From the IMG/VR virus record IMGVR_UViG_3300034073_002228, positions 1 through 31,030 of that record: 31,030 nt of DNA, one strand, 5' to 3'. The stretch comes from a virus. How positions within the stretch are numbered: the first letter of the stretch is position 1; every line of letters starts with the position of its first letter. The notes beneath the pieces are model-generated. The model searched no databases, had not been told where the DNA came from, and saw only the letters and a list, made by a program, of their open reading frames with translations. Position numbers and translations under genes: made by a program. Shown piece by piece: positions 28,947 through 31,030 of the stretch.

Positions 28947-29950
28947 TCCAGCCAGAGGACATATTCGGCGGTGACGCGACCATCCCTCGGGTCGATGTAG
29001 TGGAGTCGCTGCGCCGGGCGTCCACGCGAGGCGACGAACTCGCGCGCATACTCGCTGCCGGACTCTAGGCTCGGCGTCATGAAGACGCGCCCACCATTCG
29101 GGAGTTGTAGCGTCATCACCGAATGAAAGTGTCCGAGATATACGTCATCGAACGCTTCGGTGACGCCAGAGCTCCACGCCGTCGACTTCCGCATGATCCC
29201 GAACGCCGGCGTGTTCCCGCCGAACGACTTGACCTGGTCGCCGTGGACGAGGAGGGCGCGGTAGGCGCCGACCTCGATGATGTCGTACCACGAGATCGGG
29301 TCGGGCCAGGAGAGCCGGTCATGCTCGCCGATCTTATCCCTGACGATCCGGTAGAGCACGCGGTCCCAGTTATCGCCGCGCGGATTCTCGCCACGCTTCC
29401 CGATGCGGCCATGATTGCCATTCACCGAGTGAACCGTCACCCGTGAGAAGTGCTCGAGGAGCGTGAGGATCGCTTCCTCGAGGACGTGCGCGGCGGCGAA
29501 GACTTGCTCGAACGTCGTCGAGTCGATCTCATACGCGGCTCCGGGGAATAGGATGCCCTCGACCATATCCCCGCCGAGCATCACGACGATCTCATCGACC
29601 GGATGCGCCGCCCGCTGGATCTCCGTCAGGTGTAACACCTTCTCGACGCTCTTGCGGACGCGCGCCTGCGCGACCGTCGTATCGTAGGATTCCGTAGCCT
29701 TTCCGAGCTGCCAGTCCGTCAAGTGCAACAGGGCGACCTCGGGCTTGCCTTTGCCCGCCCGCCGCTTCGCAGGCTTCGCCGGCTTCACGGTGCCCGTGAT
29801 GAGCGCCGCCTCGCGCGCAGCCTGCTCGACAGCCGCCACCAGATCCGCATCCTTTGACTTCGCCGCCGCGAGTTGGCGCTGCAGCGTCGCCGCGGTCTTC
29901 TCGAGCTCGGCGATGCGCTGCTCGTTCGCGATCTCATCCCTTAGAGACAT
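28943..29950 (-). CDS. Metallophosphoesterase (Mre11/SbcD-like nuclease fold), 335 aa
   Basis: Calcineurin-fold enzyme of 335 residues. After an N-terminal coiled coil (EQRIAELEKTAATLQRQLAA) and a basic linker (KPAKPAKRRAGKGK), the motifs are LLHLTDWQLGK (motif I with D-x-Q instead of the usual D-x-H), MLGGDMVEG, VNGNHGRIG, LLVHGDQVK and YLGHFHSVM. Such proteins are nucleases or phosphatases; in phages they are often DNA exonucleases. A partner ATPase (SbcC) is not found. I start at ATG 29950 because GGAGG lies eight bases ahead; ATG 29956 is too near it. It begins MSLRDEI, the same as the upstream gene. Its 3' end meets the convergent regulator. Confidence 0.88.
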   Translation of the reverse strand: MSLRDEIANEQRIAELEKTAATLQRQLAAAKSKDADLVAAVEQAAREAALITGTVKPAKPAKRRAGKGKPEVALLHLTDWQLGKATESYDTTVAQARVRKSVEKVLHLTEIQRAAHPVDEIVVMLGGDMVEGILFPGAAYEIDSTTFEQVFAAAHVLEEAILTLLEHFSRVTVHSVNGNHGRIGKRGENPRGDNWDRVLYRIVRDKIGEHDRLSWPDPISWYDIIEVGAYRALLVHGDQVKSFGGNTPAFGIMRKSTAWSSGVTEAFDDVYLGHFHSVMTLQLPNGGRVFMTPSLESGSEYAREFVASRGRPAQRLHYIDPRDGRVTAEYVLWLD

Positions 29951-30180
29951 TCGCATTCCCTCCGTCGGTGTCGCGCGACTTGCTTCGCGTTCCTGCCGAG
30001 GTCGTATCCGCGGCCGATTAGCGCGGCCGCGATCGCCTTATGCGTCACCGACTCGTCGTCGAGCACCTCGACGAGTTCGGCCGAATCATCCGCCGGCAAG
30101 TCCTCGAGGATCAGTGCGATGACGCAGCGGCGGGATGGGCGCCGAGTGTTCAGCGCGGTTATTTCATCTCGTAGGCTCAT
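29941..30180 (-). CDS. Small putative DNA-binding protein, 79 aa
   Basis: Begins MSLRDEITALNTRRPSRRCV and continues ALILEDLPADDSAELVEVLD, ESVTHKAIAAALIGRGYDLG and a basic ending NAKQVARHRRRECECL. The pattern LP..D...L...L.D..V....IA..L..RG......V.RHRR..C.C is one I recall from small helix-turn-helix proteins of actinobacteriophages. The start at 30180 has GAGAGG before it. It is encoded between the endolysin and the metallophosphoesterase, overlapping the latter by ten bases. It may regulate or assist the nuclease. The cysteine-rich tip could bind metal. Confidence 0.72.
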   Translation of the reverse strand: MSLRDEITALNTRRPSRRCVIALILEDLPADDSAELVEVLDDESVTHKAIAAALIGRGYDLGRNAKQVARHRRRECECL

Positions 30181-30236
30181 ACGTTTCCTCTCGTGATGGT
30201 CCCGGAAGCGTACCGGAACCAGTCGGACGGAGCCGG
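30181..30236. other. Short gap between endolysin and the small DNA-binding gene
   Basis: These 56 bases follow the endolysin stop. They hold a weak dyad (CCGGAAGCG.ACCGGAACC region) and the GAGAGG ribosome binding site of the next minus-strand gene. No terminator with a T-run or clear promoter is seen. Confidence 0.4.
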
Positions 30237-30944
30237 TTAGGTGATCCGAATCAACAGCTGCGGCGCGGCTGCGTTGCGCGTTCGGAGCCACATTCCGCCG
30301 CCATCATCCTGCGAGCCTGCCGTGCCGGGCGACGTGTTGCCCTCGACGGTCGGCACGTTCAGCGTCGCAAGGTTCGGGCGTGCGCGGATCAGGCCGATAT
30401 GATCGTGCGTCCGGTCGCCCTGCCAGTCGAAACAGATCGCGTCGCCCCGGCGGGCACGACGCGGCGAGACGATACTCATCCCGTAGCGTCCCTCTCGAGC
30501 AGCGCGCACCCAGTCGGGCACCCATGCCTCGTGATGCGTCTTCACGAACGCGGCCCACGACTTCCATCCGGCACAACGGTACGCCCACGATGTCGTCGCG
30601 GCGCACCACGGCCACGCGCCCGGAGAGAGTTCGCTGCCGAGCCGCTGAATCTGCTGCACATACGGGCCGAGGTTATTGCCCCACACCTCGAGCGGACCGA
30701 CGACGAGCTCCATGCACGTAGCGGCGCGATCCTGAAGCGTGCCAGGAAGGAACCGGCCGACGACGAGGAGCGTCTCCGGCGTGATGTTCCCGTCCGACTT
30801 GATGCGGTTGCGCTCCTGGATGCGCTTCGTCAGCGTCCTTGCGGGCGCTCCGTACGAGTCGGAGAACGAGATGCCCTTCGGGACGGCGATCCCTGCCTGC
30901 TTCGCATACGCGACACACGCGCGCTTGTACGCTCCGCGGCGCAC
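30237..30944 (-). CDS. CHAP-domain endolysin, complete, 235 aa
   Basis: Muralytic enzyme of 235 residues. Residues 1-65 have a peptidoglycan-binding-like layout (RTLTKRIQERNRIKSDGNIT, PETLLVVGRFLPG). The catalytic part is a CHAP amidase/endopeptidase: WPWCAATTSWAYRCAG with Cys114, GDAICFDWQGDRTHDHIGLI with His182, and VEGNTSPG with Glu201. It cuts peptide links in host peptidoglycan once the holin opens the membrane. No signal peptide is present, so holin is needed. The GTG start overlaps the holin stop. No other cell-wall binding repeat is seen after residue 210. A partial copy appears at the left window end by overlap of the genome ends. Confidence 0.92.
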   Translation of the reverse strand: MRRGAYKRACVAYAKQAGIAVPKGISFSDSYGAPARTLTKRIQERNRIKSDGNITPETLLVVGRFLPGTLQDRAATCMELVVGPLEVWGNNLGPYVQQIQRLGSELSPGAWPWCAATTSWAYRCAGWKSWAAFVKTHHEAWVPDWVRAAREGRYGMSIVSPRRARRGDAICFDWQGDRTHDHIGLIRARPNLATLNVPTVEGNTSPGTAGSQDDGGGMWLRTRNAAAPQLLIRIT

Positions 30945-31030
30945 TAGACGCGGCGCGGGTCGGTGACGAAGTAGCCGACGAGGCCGACGATGATCGTGAT
31001 GATCGCGCCCTGCACGACCTCGGGAATCTC
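30258..31030. repeat. Terminal direct repeat, right copy
   Basis: This is the second copy of the 773-bp repeat at the left end of the window. The repeat edges fall inside genes: the left edge cuts the endolysin six codons before its stop, and the right edge cuts the holin. That placement fits an arbitrary cut of a circular assembly better than an evolved packaging terminus. Confidence 0.97.
30944..31030 (-). CDS. Holin, partial copy cut by the right window edge
   Basis: The 3' 87 bases of the holin gene, encoding its C-terminal 28 residues (EIPEVVQGAIITIIVGLVGY and the TDPRRV end) and the stop. The full gene is at 687-860. The copy arises from the overlap of the genome ends and its 5' part is outside the window. 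Confidence 0.88.
   Translation of the reverse strand, partial: EIPEVVQGAIITIIVGLVGYFVTDPRRV

Overview
The window is one complete small tailed-phage genome. Bases 1-773 are repeated exactly at 30258-31030, so the unique sequence is about 30,257 bp and the ends overlap, as in a circular assembly or a genome with direct terminal repeats. GC is high, genes are packed with ATGA, GTGA and TAGTG overlaps, and there is no tRNA, integrase or CRISPR array. The HK97-type head genes, long tape measure, CHAP endolysin with a small holin, and start codons placed 6-7 nt behind TANNNT boxes suggest a siphovirus of a high-GC actinobacterium. The host is inference. No integrase is seen, so the phage is probably virulent.

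Late genes are on the minus strand and are read from high to low coordinates: HNH nuclease (19.9 kb), small and large terminase, a 45-aa membrane protein, portal, a beta-rich virion protein, a 757-aa multidomain maturation protease, major capsid protein, three glycosyltransferases and an NAD-dependent epimerase, neck proteins, tail tube, tail chaperone with a -1 frameshift site, a gp10-like protein, tape measure, two minor tail proteins, a coiled-coil membrane protein, holin and endolysin. The sugar genes lie inside the head-tail block, which suggests that virion proteins are glycosylated.

The replication block (25.6 to 20.0 kb) is also on the minus strand. It holds an SSB-like protein ending in DDDLPF, an unknown protein, a RuvC-like resolvase, a membrane-anchored transglycosylase-like protein coupled to a 26-aa membrane peptide, several small proteins, and a prim-pol/RecA-like helicase. 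An AT-rich 190-bp gap with five GAGAATG/CATTCTC heptamers follows and is the best origin candidate.

The plus-strand block (25.7-28.9 kb) starts with two small genes behind near-identical promoter-leader units. A cytosine-C5 methyltransferase, two small proteins and an XRE-like regulator follow. Inside the methyltransferase gene, in the +1 frame, lies a second apparent gene of 129 codons with its own ribosome binding site. A convergent minus-strand pair, a metallophosphoesterase and a small DNA-binding-like protein, closes the circle back to the endolysin.
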